A stretch of 7,498 bases of DNA from Burkholderiales bacterium (GCA_005777205.1 SXNB01000273.1:1-7498), one strand, 5' to 3'. Shown: positions 1-6,760, numbered from the stretch's first letter. Notes: generated from the sequence alone by a model not told the origin. Translations and numbers: made by a program.

Positions 1-1172
1 CCGCCTACGCCCTGCTCGCCTACCAGACCGGCTACATGAAGCGGCACCACAACGCCGCGTTCATGGCAGCCAACTTGTCCGCGGTGATGGACGATACCGA
101 CAAGGTGCGCCTGTTTCGCGACGACGCCGAGGCCAACGGCCTGCGCGTGCTGCCGCCGGACATCAACGTGTCGGACTACCGCTTTGTTCCCGTGGACGCG
201 AAATCGGTGCGCTACGGCCTGGGCGGGGTGCGCGGCACCGGTGAATCCGCGGTGCACAGCATCGTCGAGGCCCGCAAGGCGGGTCCGTTCACCGACCTGT
301 TCGACTTCTGCACGCGCGTGGACAAGCGTATCGTCAACCGGCGCGCGGTGGAAGCGCTGGTACGCGCCGGCGCCTTCGACGGCGTCGAACCCAACCGCGC
401 CAGCCTGCTCTCCTCGGTCGGGCGCGCGATGGAGACCGCGGAGAAGGCCGAGCGGGACGCCGCGCAGGTGAGCCTGTTCGGCGAGGTCGACGCGGCGCAG
501 ACCGCCCGGCTCGCGCTGGTGGAGGCGCCGCCCTGGGAACTCGCGCGCAAGCTCACCGAGGAAAAGGTGGCGCTCGGTTACTGCCTCTCGGCTCACCTGT
601 TCACGGTGTACGAGCCGATGCTCAAGGGCTTCCCGCGCACTTCGCTCGCCAAGCTCACGGCGTCGGACCACACCTGCATCGCCGGCGTGGTCTCCTCCTC
701 GCGGGTGCAGATGACGCGGCGCGGCCGGATGATCGCGGTGGTGATCGAGGACGGCACTGGGCAGGTCGAGATCAGCGTGTTTAATGAACTGTTCGAGGCC
801 CACCGCGACAAGCTGAAGGAGGACACGCTGGTCGTGGTCGCGGGCAAGGTGCAGATGGACCCGTTCATCGGCGGGCTGCGCGTCACCGCGGAGGAAATTT
901 TCGACCTCGATTCGCTGCGCGCGCGCTACGGTTCGTCGCTGCGAATCGCCATCAACGGGCAGGCGGATGCCAGGCGCCTGATGGAGATGCTCTCACCCTA
1001 CAAGTCCAGCGGCCGCGGCGGCTGCCCGGTGCTGGTGCACTACGAGAACGGCGCGGCGAGCTGCGACGTGGTGCTGGGCGAGGAGTGGAAGGTCAAGCCA
1101 GATTCCCAGCTGATCGGCGCGCTCGCAGCGTGGCTCGCGCCGGAGAACGTGCAGCTGCAATACCTGGCCTAG
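1..1172 (+). CDS. dnaE: DNA polymerase III alpha subunit, C-terminal part (5' end outside window)
   Basis: Replicative DNA polymerase catalytic subunit; only its last ~389 residues are in the window, with the reading frame entering at base 3. The window opens in the end of the polymerase core (AYALLAYQTGYMKRHH, then FMAANLS and LPPDINVSDYRF, typical of the family). A helix-hairpin-helix segment follows at 276-380 (FTDLFDF to RAGAFD). QVSLF at 465-479 closely matches the consensus of the internal beta-clamp-binding pentapeptide. An OB-fold lies at about 665-930 (IAGVVSSSRVQMTRRGRMIAVV, then EDGTGQVEISVF), and the C-terminal domain that contacts tau in the family runs to the TAG at 1170-1172. 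Nothing is missing or broken in the visible part. The internal ATG at 36 is not the start. The gene converges with the allH-like gene and shares 4 bases with it. The OB-fold and length favour dnaE1 over an error-prone dnaE2, but the N-terminus cannot be seen. Confidence 0.96.
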   Translation, partial: AYALLAYQTGYMKRHHNAAFMAANLSAVMDDTDKVRLFRDDAEANGLRVLPPDINVSDYRFVPVDAKSVRYGLGGVRGTGESAVHSIVEARKAGPFTDLFDFCTRVDKRIVNRRAVEALVRAGAFDGVEPNRASLLSSVGRAMETAEKAERDAAQVSLFGEVDAAQTARLALVEAPPWELARKLTEEKVALGYCLSAHLFTVYEPMLKGFPRTSLAKLTASDHTCIAGVVSSSRVQMTRRGRMIAVVIEDGTGQVEISVFNELFEAHRDKLKEDTLVVVAGKVQMDPFIGGLRVTAEEIFDLDSLRARYGSSLRIAINGQADARRLMEMLSPYKSSGRGGCPVLVHYENGAASCDVVLGEEWKVKPDSQLIGALAAWLAPENVQLQYLA

Positions 1173-1951
1173 GGATTTGAATGTAATCGATCGGTTACAT
1201 TCAGGGCCAGCAGTGCCCCGCGGAGCGCGTCCATGCCCGAGCTGTGGCCTATGCGCTTGAGGGCTTGCAGTTCATTCCGCAGATGTCGCCGTCCGGAAAG
1301 GATTGCGTTCAGCGCGTGATGCAGGGCTTCGTGGCCTTGGCCGGAGGCGGCGCAGGAGAGGTGGGCGAAGCTGATGCGGTTCGTCCGCGATCGCGCTAGG
1401 CGCAGCGCCCACTTCGCCAATCGATTCGCGACCCTTTGATTTCCCACAGCGCGCAACGCAATCAGCGCGCCGCCGATGAGGTCATCTCCAGCAGGGGTCA
1501 GACCGCTTCCCATTCCAACCAGCCTCGCCGCCAACGCAGGACCTCGCCCGGATGCTCCCTTCGCGATCCAGCATCCCAGGGCTTCTGACTCGGCTGGGAA
1601 GATGCGCTTGATCGAGGGAAGGGCTTCGCGCCCAAAGGCCGGCGCGGGCACAGGGCGCCACAAGACGGCGCCCTGTATCGGGAGGGTCAAACCCGATGCA
1701 AATCGAACTTCATTCTTCGTGCATGAAACGCACTCTTTAAGCTCTGGCATTGCGTTCAGCTCGGGTACGAGCATATTGAGCGGTCCGCGTCCGACACCCG
1801 GCGCGCCAACGCACGCCAGCCCGCCCCCCGTCGCGACATAGAAGCTGCGCTCGAAGCGCGCAATGACCTTGCCGCGCCGCCCGAGCGAAAGCGCCCGGCG
1901 CGCGGCGAACCCCCACTCAACCCGGGACGACCTGGGTACCGGTCTTGCCAT
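1169..1951 (-). CDS. allH: DUF2877 protein, AllH/YlbF-like carbamoyltransferase subunit
   Basis: Predicted 260-residue cytosolic protein of the DUF2877 (YlbF/AllH) family. In E. coli, AllH is one of three subunits of oxamate carbamoyltransferase, which converts oxalurate and phosphate to oxamate and carbamoyl phosphate. Family marks are an N-terminal strand region (FERSFYVATGGG), GRGPLN near residue 55-59, and the signature GMGSGLTPAGDDLIGG at residues 146-161. The ATG at 1951 is the only usual start near the conserved N-terminus (the later candidate valine codon is GTT). It has no clear Shine-Dalgarno and lies 35 bases inside the 3' end of the carbamate kinase gene, suggesting translational coupling. 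The stop overlaps the dnaE stop. Third-position GC is lower than in neighbouring genes: 20 of 38 codons at 1685-1798, hand-counted. The family call is firm; the acceptor substrate is unknown because no allantoin genes are visible. Confidence 0.87.
   Translation of the reverse strand: MARPVPRSSRVEWGFAARRALSLGRRGKVIARFERSFYVATGGGLACVGAPGVGRGPLNMLVPELNAMPELKECVSCTKNEVRFASGLTLPIQGAVLWRPVPAPAFGREALPSIKRIFPAESEALGCWIAKGASGRGPALAARLVGMGSGLTPAGDDLIGGALIALRAVGNQRVANRLAKWALRLARSRTNRISFAHLSCAASGQGHEALHHALNAILSGRRHLRNELQALKRIGHSSGMDALRGALLALNVTDRLHSNP
1178..1203. repeat. Near-perfect 26-bp palindrome at the dnaE/allH convergent junction
   Basis: Arms tgaatgtaa (1178-1186) and ttacattca (1195-1203) are exact reverse complements. 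The centre tcgatcgg contains CGATCG, so only one pair (1187/1194) fails to match in DNA, and it would be a U-G wobble in RNA. The element begins 5 bases after the dnaE stop and lies within the last codons of the - strand gene. Neither side is followed by a T-run, so it is not a standard intrinsic terminator. It could be a transcript-end hairpin or a protein-binding site. Confidence 0.6.
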
Positions 1952-2861
1952 CGAGGGCGGCGACCGCCTCGTCGAGGTGGGCGATGATGGCGCGCTGGCC
2001 GCCGTGCTCGATGAACTGGAGCGCCGCCTCGACCTTGGGCGCCATGCTGCCGGTGGCGAAGTGGCCTTCCTTTTCATATCCGCGCAGTTCGGACGCGGTG
2101 ACAGTTTCCAGCCACTTCACGTTGGGTTTGCCGAAGCGGATGGCGACCTTCGACACCGCCGTGAGGATGAGCAGGGTGTCGGCGCCCAGGGCGGTGGCGA
2201 GGAGCGCAGAGGTGAGGTCCTTGTCCACCACTGCCGGAACGCCCGAATACGAGCCGTCAGCGCGGTGCACCATCGGAATACCGCCACCGCCGGCGGCGAT
2301 GACGACCACGCCCTGCGCGGCCAGCGAGGCGATGAGGCCGAGTTCCAGGACCGCCTTGGGCCGCGGCGAGGGGACGACGTAGCGCCAGCCGCGCCCAGCG
2401 TCTTCCATCATGTTCCAGCCCAGGCTCCGGTGCAGGTTCTCGGCTTCCTCGGCGGAGAAGAACGGGCCGATGGGCTTGGTGGGCTTCTGGAACGCCGGGT
2501 CATCCGCCGCGATCTCGACGCGCGTCACCAGGCAGGCGACCTTGCGGTCGATCTCCCCGCGCGCCAGTTCGTCCTCCAGCCCCTGCATCAGCAGGTGGCC
2601 GATGCCGCCCTGGCTGTGTGCGACGCAGACATCCAGGCGCATCGGCGCGATGTGCTCGCGGGCGTAGTACTGGCGCAACAGAATCTTGCCCACCACCGGG
2701 CCGTTGCCGTGGGTGATGACGAGTTCTCCGCCGCGCTCGACCAGCGGGCGCAGGGCGAGAGCGCCGCGGGCGGCGACCTCCTCCTGTTCCTCGGTGGTGC
2801 CACGGATGTTCTCCGGGTGTGTGGCATTGCCGCCGATCGCGACGACGATTCGCTGGCTCAT
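1917..2861 (-). CDS. arcC: Carbamate kinase (catabolic type, AllK/ArcC/YbcF-like)
   Basis: Amino-acid-kinase-fold enzyme of 314 residues. It transfers phosphate between carbamoyl phosphate and ADP, making ATP and carbamate, which breaks down to ammonia and CO2. Motifs in order: VVAIGGNA (6-13), ITHGNGPVVG (49-58), AHSQGGIGHLLMQGLEDEL (82-100), KPTKPIGPFF (126-135), AAGGGGIPMV (189-198), VDKDLTSALLA (212-222), GSMAPKVEAALQFIE (271-285) and a C-terminal GTQVVP. These include the lysines of the PIGPFF and VDKD motifs used by the family. Length matches the usual 310-315. The ATG at 2861 puts the conserved IGGNA strand at the N-terminus; an upstream ATG at 2957 would run through the divergent gene and is rejected. 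No Shine-Dalgarno precedes the start. Its place beside the three transferase subunits points to energy recovery from carbamoyl phosphate, not arginine deimination; no arcA or arcB is visible. Confidence 0.96.
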   Translation of the reverse strand: MSQRIVVAIGGNATHPENIRGTTEEQEEVAARGALALRPLVERGGELVITHGNGPVVGKILLRQYYAREHIAPMRLDVCVAHSQGGIGHLLMQGLEDELARGEIDRKVACLVTRVEIAADDPAFQKPTKPIGPFFSAEEAENLHRSLGWNMMEDAGRGWRYVVPSPRPKAVLELGLIASLAAQGVVVIAAGGGGIPMVHRADGSYSGVPAVVDKDLTSALLATALGADTLLILTAVSKVAIRFGKPNVKWLETVTASELRGYEKEGHFATGSMAPKVEAALQFIEHGGQRAIIAHLDEAVAALDGKTGTQVVPG

Positions 2862-2863
2862 CT

Positions 2864-2872
2864 TGCGATAAT
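2864..2872 (+). promoter_or_regulatory. Possible extended -10 promoter for allG-fdrA
   Basis: TGC directly followed by GATAAT (2867-2872) fits the extended -10 pattern TGn-TATAAT with one mismatch. The expected start of transcription is about 2879-2881, at the ATG at 2881, so the mRNA would be leaderless or nearly so. This agrees with the absence of a Shine-Dalgarno before that ATG. No good -35 is visible at 16-19 bp. This is read from pattern only. Confidence 0.38.
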
Positions 2873-2873
2873 A
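2868..2873 (-). promoter_or_regulatory. Possible -10 element for arcC-allH, overlapping the opposite promoter
   Basis: On the - strand this reads TATTAT, one mismatch from TATAAT. Counting seven bases downstream puts the transcription start at 2861, the first base of the carbamate kinase ATG. No TGn extension and no convincing -35 are seen, so it is weaker than the + strand element on the same bases. Confidence 0.28.
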
Positions 2874-2880
2874 GCGCCCT

Positions 2881-4320
2881 ATGCCCGCAAAATCCCCCGC
2901 AGCCCTGTTCGCTAGCGCCCCGCGCGTCCTGAACATCGGCCTCGAAGGCTTCGCCACGGAACTGGCGGCGCGCGGCGTCGCGGTGTCTCAGCTGGATTGG
3001 CGGCCGCCCGCGGGCGGCAACCCCGAGTTGGCGGACCTGCTCGCCCGCCTCGCTCGACATGGGAAGCGCATCGGGAAGGCGAATGCCGAAGGGCTGCGCC
3101 GGATGCTTGCCGCGGAGCCGGTGCTGCTGGACGTGGTTCCGGCGGGGAAGGCGATGCCGGGATTGAAGGATCGCGTGCTGCTGCATTCCGGACCGCCGGT
3201 CACGTGGCAGCGCATGTGCGGCCCGATGCAGGGCGCGATCGCAGGCGCGATTGTGTTCGAGGGCTGGGCAAAGGACCTGATTGCGGCGGCGAAGCTCGCT
3301 GCCTCCGGCGGGGTGAAGTTCCATCCCAACCATCATTTTGGCGCGGTCGGGCCGATGACGGGGATCACCACGCGCTCGATGCCGGTGATGGTGGTGGAGA
3401 ACCGCGCCAAAGGCGCGGGAAACCGCGCCTACTGCATGATCAACGAAGGCCTGGGCAAGGTGATGCGCTTCGGCGCCAATGACGCCTCGGTGCTGGAGCG
3501 CATCGGCTGGCTGCGCGACGAGTTCGGCCCGGCGCTGGGCGCGGCGCTGCGCGCCATGGGCGGGCTGGAACTGTCGCCCCTCATTGCGCGCGGCCTTGCC
3601 ATGGGCGACGAGATGCACCAGAGGAACGTCGCCTGCTCGGCCCTGGTGCTGAGGGCGCTGGCGCCGCACCTGGCGAAGTCCTGCCGTTCGCAGGAAGCGG
3701 CTGCCCGGGCCTTTGCCTTCATCGGCGGCAACGAGCAGTTCTTCCTCAACATCGGCATGGCGATGGGCAAGAGCGTCATGGATCCGGTACGCGACATCGA
3801 GGCCTGCAGCCTGGTGGCGGCGATGTGCCGCAACGGCACCGATTTCGGCGTCCGGGTCTCGGGCACCGGGGACCGGTGGTTCATCGCGCCGGTGGAAATG
3901 CCGCAGGGGATGTACTTCCCCGGCTATTCAGAGAGGGACGCGAACCCGGACATGGGCGACTCGACGATCATGGAAACCGTTGGCCTGGGCGCGTTCGCCA
4001 TGGCGGCAGCCCCTGCGGTGGCGGGATTTGTGGGTGCGGGCTCGGCGAGCGACGCGGTGGCCTTTACCCGCGCCATGGCGGGGATCACCATCGCGCGCAA
4101 CGCCAAGTGGGCGATCCCGTCGCTCGACATGGAAGGCGTGCCGGCCGGGATCGACGTGCGCCTCGTGGTGGAAAGCGGGGTACAGCCGGCGATCAATACT
4201 GGCATCGCGCATCGCAAGCCGGGCATCGGGCAGGTGGGCGCGGGCATCGCGCGCGCGCCGCTCGGCTGCTTCGAGCAGGGGCTCGTGGCCTTCGCCGCGA
4301 CGCTGGGGGTGCTCACATGA
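2881..4320 (+). CDS. allG: DUF1116 protein, AllG/YlbE-like carbamoyltransferase subunit
   Basis: Protein of 479 residues of the DUF1116 (YlbE/AllG) family, a subunit of the FdrA-type carbamoyltransferase in the cytosol. Conserved blocks in order: LNIGLEGFA (17-25), LDWRPPAGG (38-46), LLHSGPPVTWQRMCGPMQGA (100-119), KFHPNHHFGAVGPMTG (146-161), YCMINEGLGKVMRFG (184-198), GDEMHQRNVAC (242-252), GNEQFFLNIGMAMGK (283-297), GTGDRWFIAPVEMPQG (328-343) and DSTIMETVGLGAFAMA (360-375). The His-, Asn- and Gly-rich blocks at 146-161 and 242-252 look like active-site material, though residue roles are not known to me. The ATG at 2881 fits the family N-terminus and has no Shine-Dalgarno. The stop overlaps the fdrA start as ATGA. 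Third-position GC is high (33 of 38 codons at 3121-3234, hand-counted). The family call is secure; the substrate is inferred only by analogy. Confidence 0.92.
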   Translation: MPAKSPAALFASAPRVLNIGLEGFATELAARGVAVSQLDWRPPAGGNPELADLLARLARHGKRIGKANAEGLRRMLAAEPVLLDVVPAGKAMPGLKDRVLLHSGPPVTWQRMCGPMQGAIAGAIVFEGWAKDLIAAAKLAASGGVKFHPNHHFGAVGPMTGITTRSMPVMVVENRAKGAGNRAYCMINEGLGKVMRFGANDASVLERIGWLRDEFGPALGAALRAMGGLELSPLIARGLAMGDEMHQRNVACSALVLRALAPHLAKSCRSQEAAARAFAFIGGNEQFFLNIGMAMGKSVMDPVRDIEACSLVAAMCRNGTDFGVRVSGTGDRWFIAPVEMPQGMYFPGYSERDANPDMGDSTIMETVGLGAFAMAAAPAVAGFVGAGSASDAVAFTRAMAGITIARNAKWAIPSLDMEGVPAGIDVRLVVESGVQPAINTGIAHRKPGIGQVGAGIARAPLGCFEQGLVAFAATLGVLT

Positions 4321-5822
4321 GCGCTGTCCTGAACCTGGTTCGCCGGGGCTATTACGCGGATTCGGTCGCGCTGATGCGCGTCTCGCGGGGCGTGGCGGGG
4401 CTGGCGGGAGTGGAAGCGGCTTCGCTGATGATCGGCTCGCCATCCAACCTGGCGCTGCTGCGTGAGTCACAACTGCTGGCCGCGGATAGCGCGAGTGCCA
4501 AGCCCGACGACCTGGTCATCGCGGTTCGGGCGAAATCGGCGGCTGCAGCACGGGCCGCACTGGTGGAGGCTGGCCGGCTGCTGGAGGCGCGGCCGGCGCG
4601 TGCGGAGGGCGGTTTTCCCCGATCGCGCGGTTTTGCGGCCGCGGCCGCAGCCCTGCCGGAGGCCAATCTCGCGCTCATCTCGGTGCCCGGCGCGTTCGCC
4701 ACGGCGGAGGCGCGCCGCGCGCTGGAGTCCGGCCTGCACGTCATGATGTTTTCGGACAACGTCCCGGTAGCCGATGAAGTGGCGCTGAAGCGGCTCGCGC
4801 TCGCGAAGGGCCTGCTGATGATGGGCCCGGACTGCGGCACCAGCATCATCGGCGGCGCCCCACTCGCGTTCGCCAACGCGGTGCCGCGCGGCGACGTCGG
4901 CATCATTTCCGCCTCGGGCACCGGCCTGCAGGAGGTGTCCTCGCTGCTGGCGCGCGCCGGCCGCGGCGTGTCGCAGGCGATCGGCGTCGGTGGCCGCGAC
5001 CTGAAGGACGCGGTCGGCGGCCTGATGTCGCTCGCGGCGCTGGACGCGCTCGACGCGGACCCGGCCACCCGCCACATCGTGATCATTTCCAAGCCGCCCT
5101 CGGCGAAGGTGGCGACGAAGCTCCTCGCCCGCGTTGGCCGCAGCCGCAAGCCGGTCACGGTCTGCCTGCTCGGCGCGCGTGGTGCGAAGTTGCCGCGCAA
5201 CGCCGGGTTTGCGTCCACGCTTCTGGCCGCCGCCGAGCGCGCGGCGGGAAAGCGCATCCGCGCCGTCCGCAACACCCCCGTGGCCGCACGCAAGGGCTGG
5301 ATCCGTGGCCTGTTCTGCGGCGGCACGTTGTGTGCCGAAGCTCAATTGGTACTGCAGGAGGCGGGACTTGAGGTGGTATCAAATGCGCCGGTCCCGGGCG
5401 CAAGGGAATCCGGCGGCAAGGCCCCCGGCCATGTTCTGCTCGACCTGGGTGACGACAAGTACACGCAGGGCCGGCCGCATCCGATGATCGATCCTGAATT
5501 GCGCAATCAGATGCTGGCGGAGGCGCTCGCGGATCCCCGCATTGGAGTGGTTCTCTTGGATGTTGTGATTGGCTATGGCGCGCACGCAGATCCGGCGGGC
5601 CTTGTGGCCGCAGAAATGCGTCGCGCACGGCGTTCCGGCGTGCTTGTCGTCGCCTCCGTTACCGGCACCGAGGACGATCCGCAGGTCTACCGCCGGCAGG
5701 TCGCGAGCCTGCGCGAGGCGGGCCTGCTGGTTGCCGGTTCGAATGCCGAAGCCGCTGAGGCCGCCGCCGCTAGCCCGGCGCCCACCAGCGCGACTCGCAG
5801 CGCTCGTCGCGCAGGTCGCTGA
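4317..5822 (+). CDS. fdrA: FdrA/AllF family protein (acyl-CoA synthetase-like carbamoyltransferase subunit)
   Basis: Protein of 501 residues; E. coli FdrA is about 555. The fold resembles succinyl-CoA synthetase alpha, and in E. coli the protein is the AllF subunit of oxamate carbamoyltransferase. Visible marks: N-terminal YYADSVALMRVS (12-23) and MIGSPSNLALL (38-48); a nucleotide/CoA-binding-like region with ISVPGAFA (121-128), MMGPDCGTSIIGG (168-180, the counterpart of GPN-C in SucD) and GIISASGTGLQE (195-206); then a second half with LFCGGTLCAEA (332-342), YTQGRPHPMIDPELR (382-396) and SVTGTEDDPQ (447-456). I see no phosphohistidine motif of true CoA ligases, as expected for this family. 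The ATGA overlap with allG and a GGGGGT upstream indicate coupled translation. The last ~17 residues (ASPAPTSATRSARRAGR) are an unlike, basic tail that overruns the convergent gene by 53 bases, so the ancestral stop may have been lost. Confidence 0.93.
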   Translation: MSAVLNLVRRGYYADSVALMRVSRGVAGLAGVEAASLMIGSPSNLALLRESQLLAADSASAKPDDLVIAVRAKSAAAARAALVEAGRLLEARPARAEGGFPRSRGFAAAAAALPEANLALISVPGAFATAEARRALESGLHVMMFSDNVPVADEVALKRLALAKGLLMMGPDCGTSIIGGAPLAFANAVPRGDVGIISASGTGLQEVSSLLARAGRGVSQAIGVGGRDLKDAVGGLMSLAALDALDADPATRHIVIISKPPSAKVATKLLARVGRSRKPVTVCLLGARGAKLPRNAGFASTLLAAAERAAGKRIRAVRNTPVAARKGWIRGLFCGGTLCAEAQLVLQEAGLEVVSNAPVPGARESGGKAPGHVLLDLGDDKYTQGRPHPMIDPELRNQMLAEALADPRIGVVLLDVVIGYGAHADPAGLVAAEMRRARRSGVLVVASVTGTEDDPQVYRRQVASLREAGLLVAGSNAEAAEAAAASPAPTSATRSARRAGR

Positions 5823-6204
5823 ACGGGAAGGATCCGCCGCAGTCCAGCGCCAGCTCCAGCAGACCGCAGCGCGTTTCTGCGGCATGAACCGCGGCGCCGA
5901 GCGAGCGCCGGACACCGAAGCCCACCCGCACCGCGGCCCATTCGCGCCGCGCCCAGCGCAGCCGCGTCCCGTCCTGGGCGAGCGTGCGCCGGACCGAGAT
6001 CGACTGCAGCGCCAGGCGCTGGGCGGAGAGCGAGCGCACTTCGCCCAGGAGGCGTTCCAGTTGTTCCGGTGGCAGCAGAAGCGCGATCTCGCAGGCCTCG
6101 CCCTGCGCTGCCACCGCGACTGCCAGGACGAGTTCGGCGGGTTCGTGCGCGGCGGCCCCGCTTGGGCGCAGCGATTCGATGTCCAGGGTCACGCTGTAGA
6201 GCAT
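5770..6204 (-). CDS. Unrecognised 144-residue protein
   Basis: I do not recognise this protein. It begins MLYSVTLDIESLRPSG and ends CESRWWAPG, with no signal peptide or membrane segment. The middle has an aliphatic/acidic helix-like stretch (LLLPPEQLERLLGEVRSL), then an Arg/Trp-rich stretch (RLRWARREW), and four scattered cysteines. The ATG at 6204 has AGGG about 10 bases upstream; the GTG at 6213 is too close to the same AGGG. It starts 12 bases after the stop of the upstream gene and is in the same frame, so one ancestral gene split by an amber codon is possible. Its 3' end overlaps fdrA tail-to-tail by 53 bases. The opposite-strand frame gives an Arg/Ala/Pro-rich product typical of an antisense shadow, which favours this strand. 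Confidence 0.62.
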   Translation of the reverse strand: MLYSVTLDIESLRPSGAAAHEPAELVLAVAVAAQGEACEIALLLPPEQLERLLGEVRSLSAQRLALQSISVRRTLAQDGTRLRWARREWAAVRVGFGVRRSLGAAVHAAETRCGLLELALDCGGSFPFSDLRDERCESRWWAPG

Positions 6205-6216
6205 GCCGAACACGCC

Positions 6217-6732
6217 CTAGCCGCCTGCAACCAGACAGAAGAGGTTCGGCTGCGAATCGCGATCCACGCGCCGCAGTTTGCCGTCGGGCGTCACCAGGAC
6301 GAAGGCCTTCACGTGCCTGGCCACCGGCTCGCCATCGGGACCGGCGGCGTTCTCCGCGAATGCGTCGCCGAAAGTCGCCCGCAGGCCGGCGGTATGCGCG
6401 AATGCATCCAAGCCAGGAGTGCCGAGGCCCGGCCATGCGGCAAGCGTTGCCCAGGCGGTCGCCGCCGGGGGTTCGAGCAGGCTGCGAGCGCTGTCCAATC
6501 GAAAGATGCAATCAAGTCCGGGGGCATCCAGGGCGATGGGCCGCGCGCAGGACTGCCGCATGGCGCTGGGGAGCTCGTCCGCGAAGCCTACGACGAGGGT
6601 TTCAGACTGCGGCATCGAGGCCAGGTCGCAAGGAGCCGAGAGGGACAGGGTAGCGTACAGGGCGGTCTCCGGGTTCGCAGCAATGGTGGAGACGATTGAG
6701 CGTTGCAGCAGACCGGATCCAACGCCGGGCAC
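6217..6732 (-). CDS. Unrecognised ~171-residue protein
   Basis: I do not recognise this protein. Visible stretches are ANPETALYATLSLSAPCD, SETLVVGFADELPSAM, GLDCIFRLDSARSLLEPPA, and the C-terminal VKAFVLVTPDGKLRRVDRD and NLFCLVAGG. It looks soluble, with four cysteines and no signal peptide or membrane helix. Codons end mostly in G or C, supporting real coding. The start is uncertain: the frame stays open up to an ATG at 6834, but that stretch is a shadow of the acylphosphatase C-terminus. The GTG at 6732 (or TTG at 6735), with GAGA a few bases upstream and about 28 bases after the acylphosphatase stop, is preferred. The next ATG (6615) would cut into the body. It is probably co-transcribed with the acylphosphatase gene upstream and the 144-residue protein downstream. 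Confidence 0.6.
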   Translation of the reverse strand: MPGVGSGLLQRSIVSTIAANPETALYATLSLSAPCDLASMPQSETLVVGFADELPSAMRQSCARPIALDAPGLDCIFRLDSARSLLEPPAATAWATLAAWPGLGTPGLDAFAHTAGLRATFGDAFAENAAGPDGEPVARHVKAFVLVTPDGKLRRVDRDSQPNLFCLVAGG

Positions 6733-6760
6733 CAAAGTCTCGCGCAGCGATACCTGCGGT

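Noticed and set aside
1952..2077. Upstream ATG extension of the allH-like gene
   Set aside because: The added residues are Arg/Ser-rich, an out-of-frame reading of carbamate kinase, and precede the DUF2877 conserved N-terminus.
2865..2877. Short GCG...CGC inverted repeat in the divergent gap as an operator
   Set aside because: Arms are only three to four bases; this is expected by chance in GC-rich DNA.
1863..2915. 350-codon + strand open frame across the carbamate kinase gene
   Set aside because: Carbamate kinase on the other strand has the full set of family motifs; the + frame gives an Arg/Asp/His-rich product with no recognisable feature.
2862..2957. Upstream ATG extension of carbamate kinase
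   Set aside because: The added 32 residues would precede the conserved first beta strand and are antisense to the start of allG.
2500..3669. 389-codon - strand frame spanning arcC and allG
   Set aside because: Crosses two well-supported genes and their divergent start region; composition is His/Arg/Gln-rich shadow type.
4352..5326. 324-codon - strand frame opposite fdrA
   Set aside because: Ser/Arg/Ala-rich antisense product; fdrA on + has clear family motifs throughout.
5569..6699. Long + strand open frame of 376 codons opposite the two unknown genes
   Set aside because: Arg/Ala/Gly/His/Gln-rich product with no domain; it overlaps the end of fdrA on the same strand and looks like the antisense shadow of GC-rich genes on the - strand.
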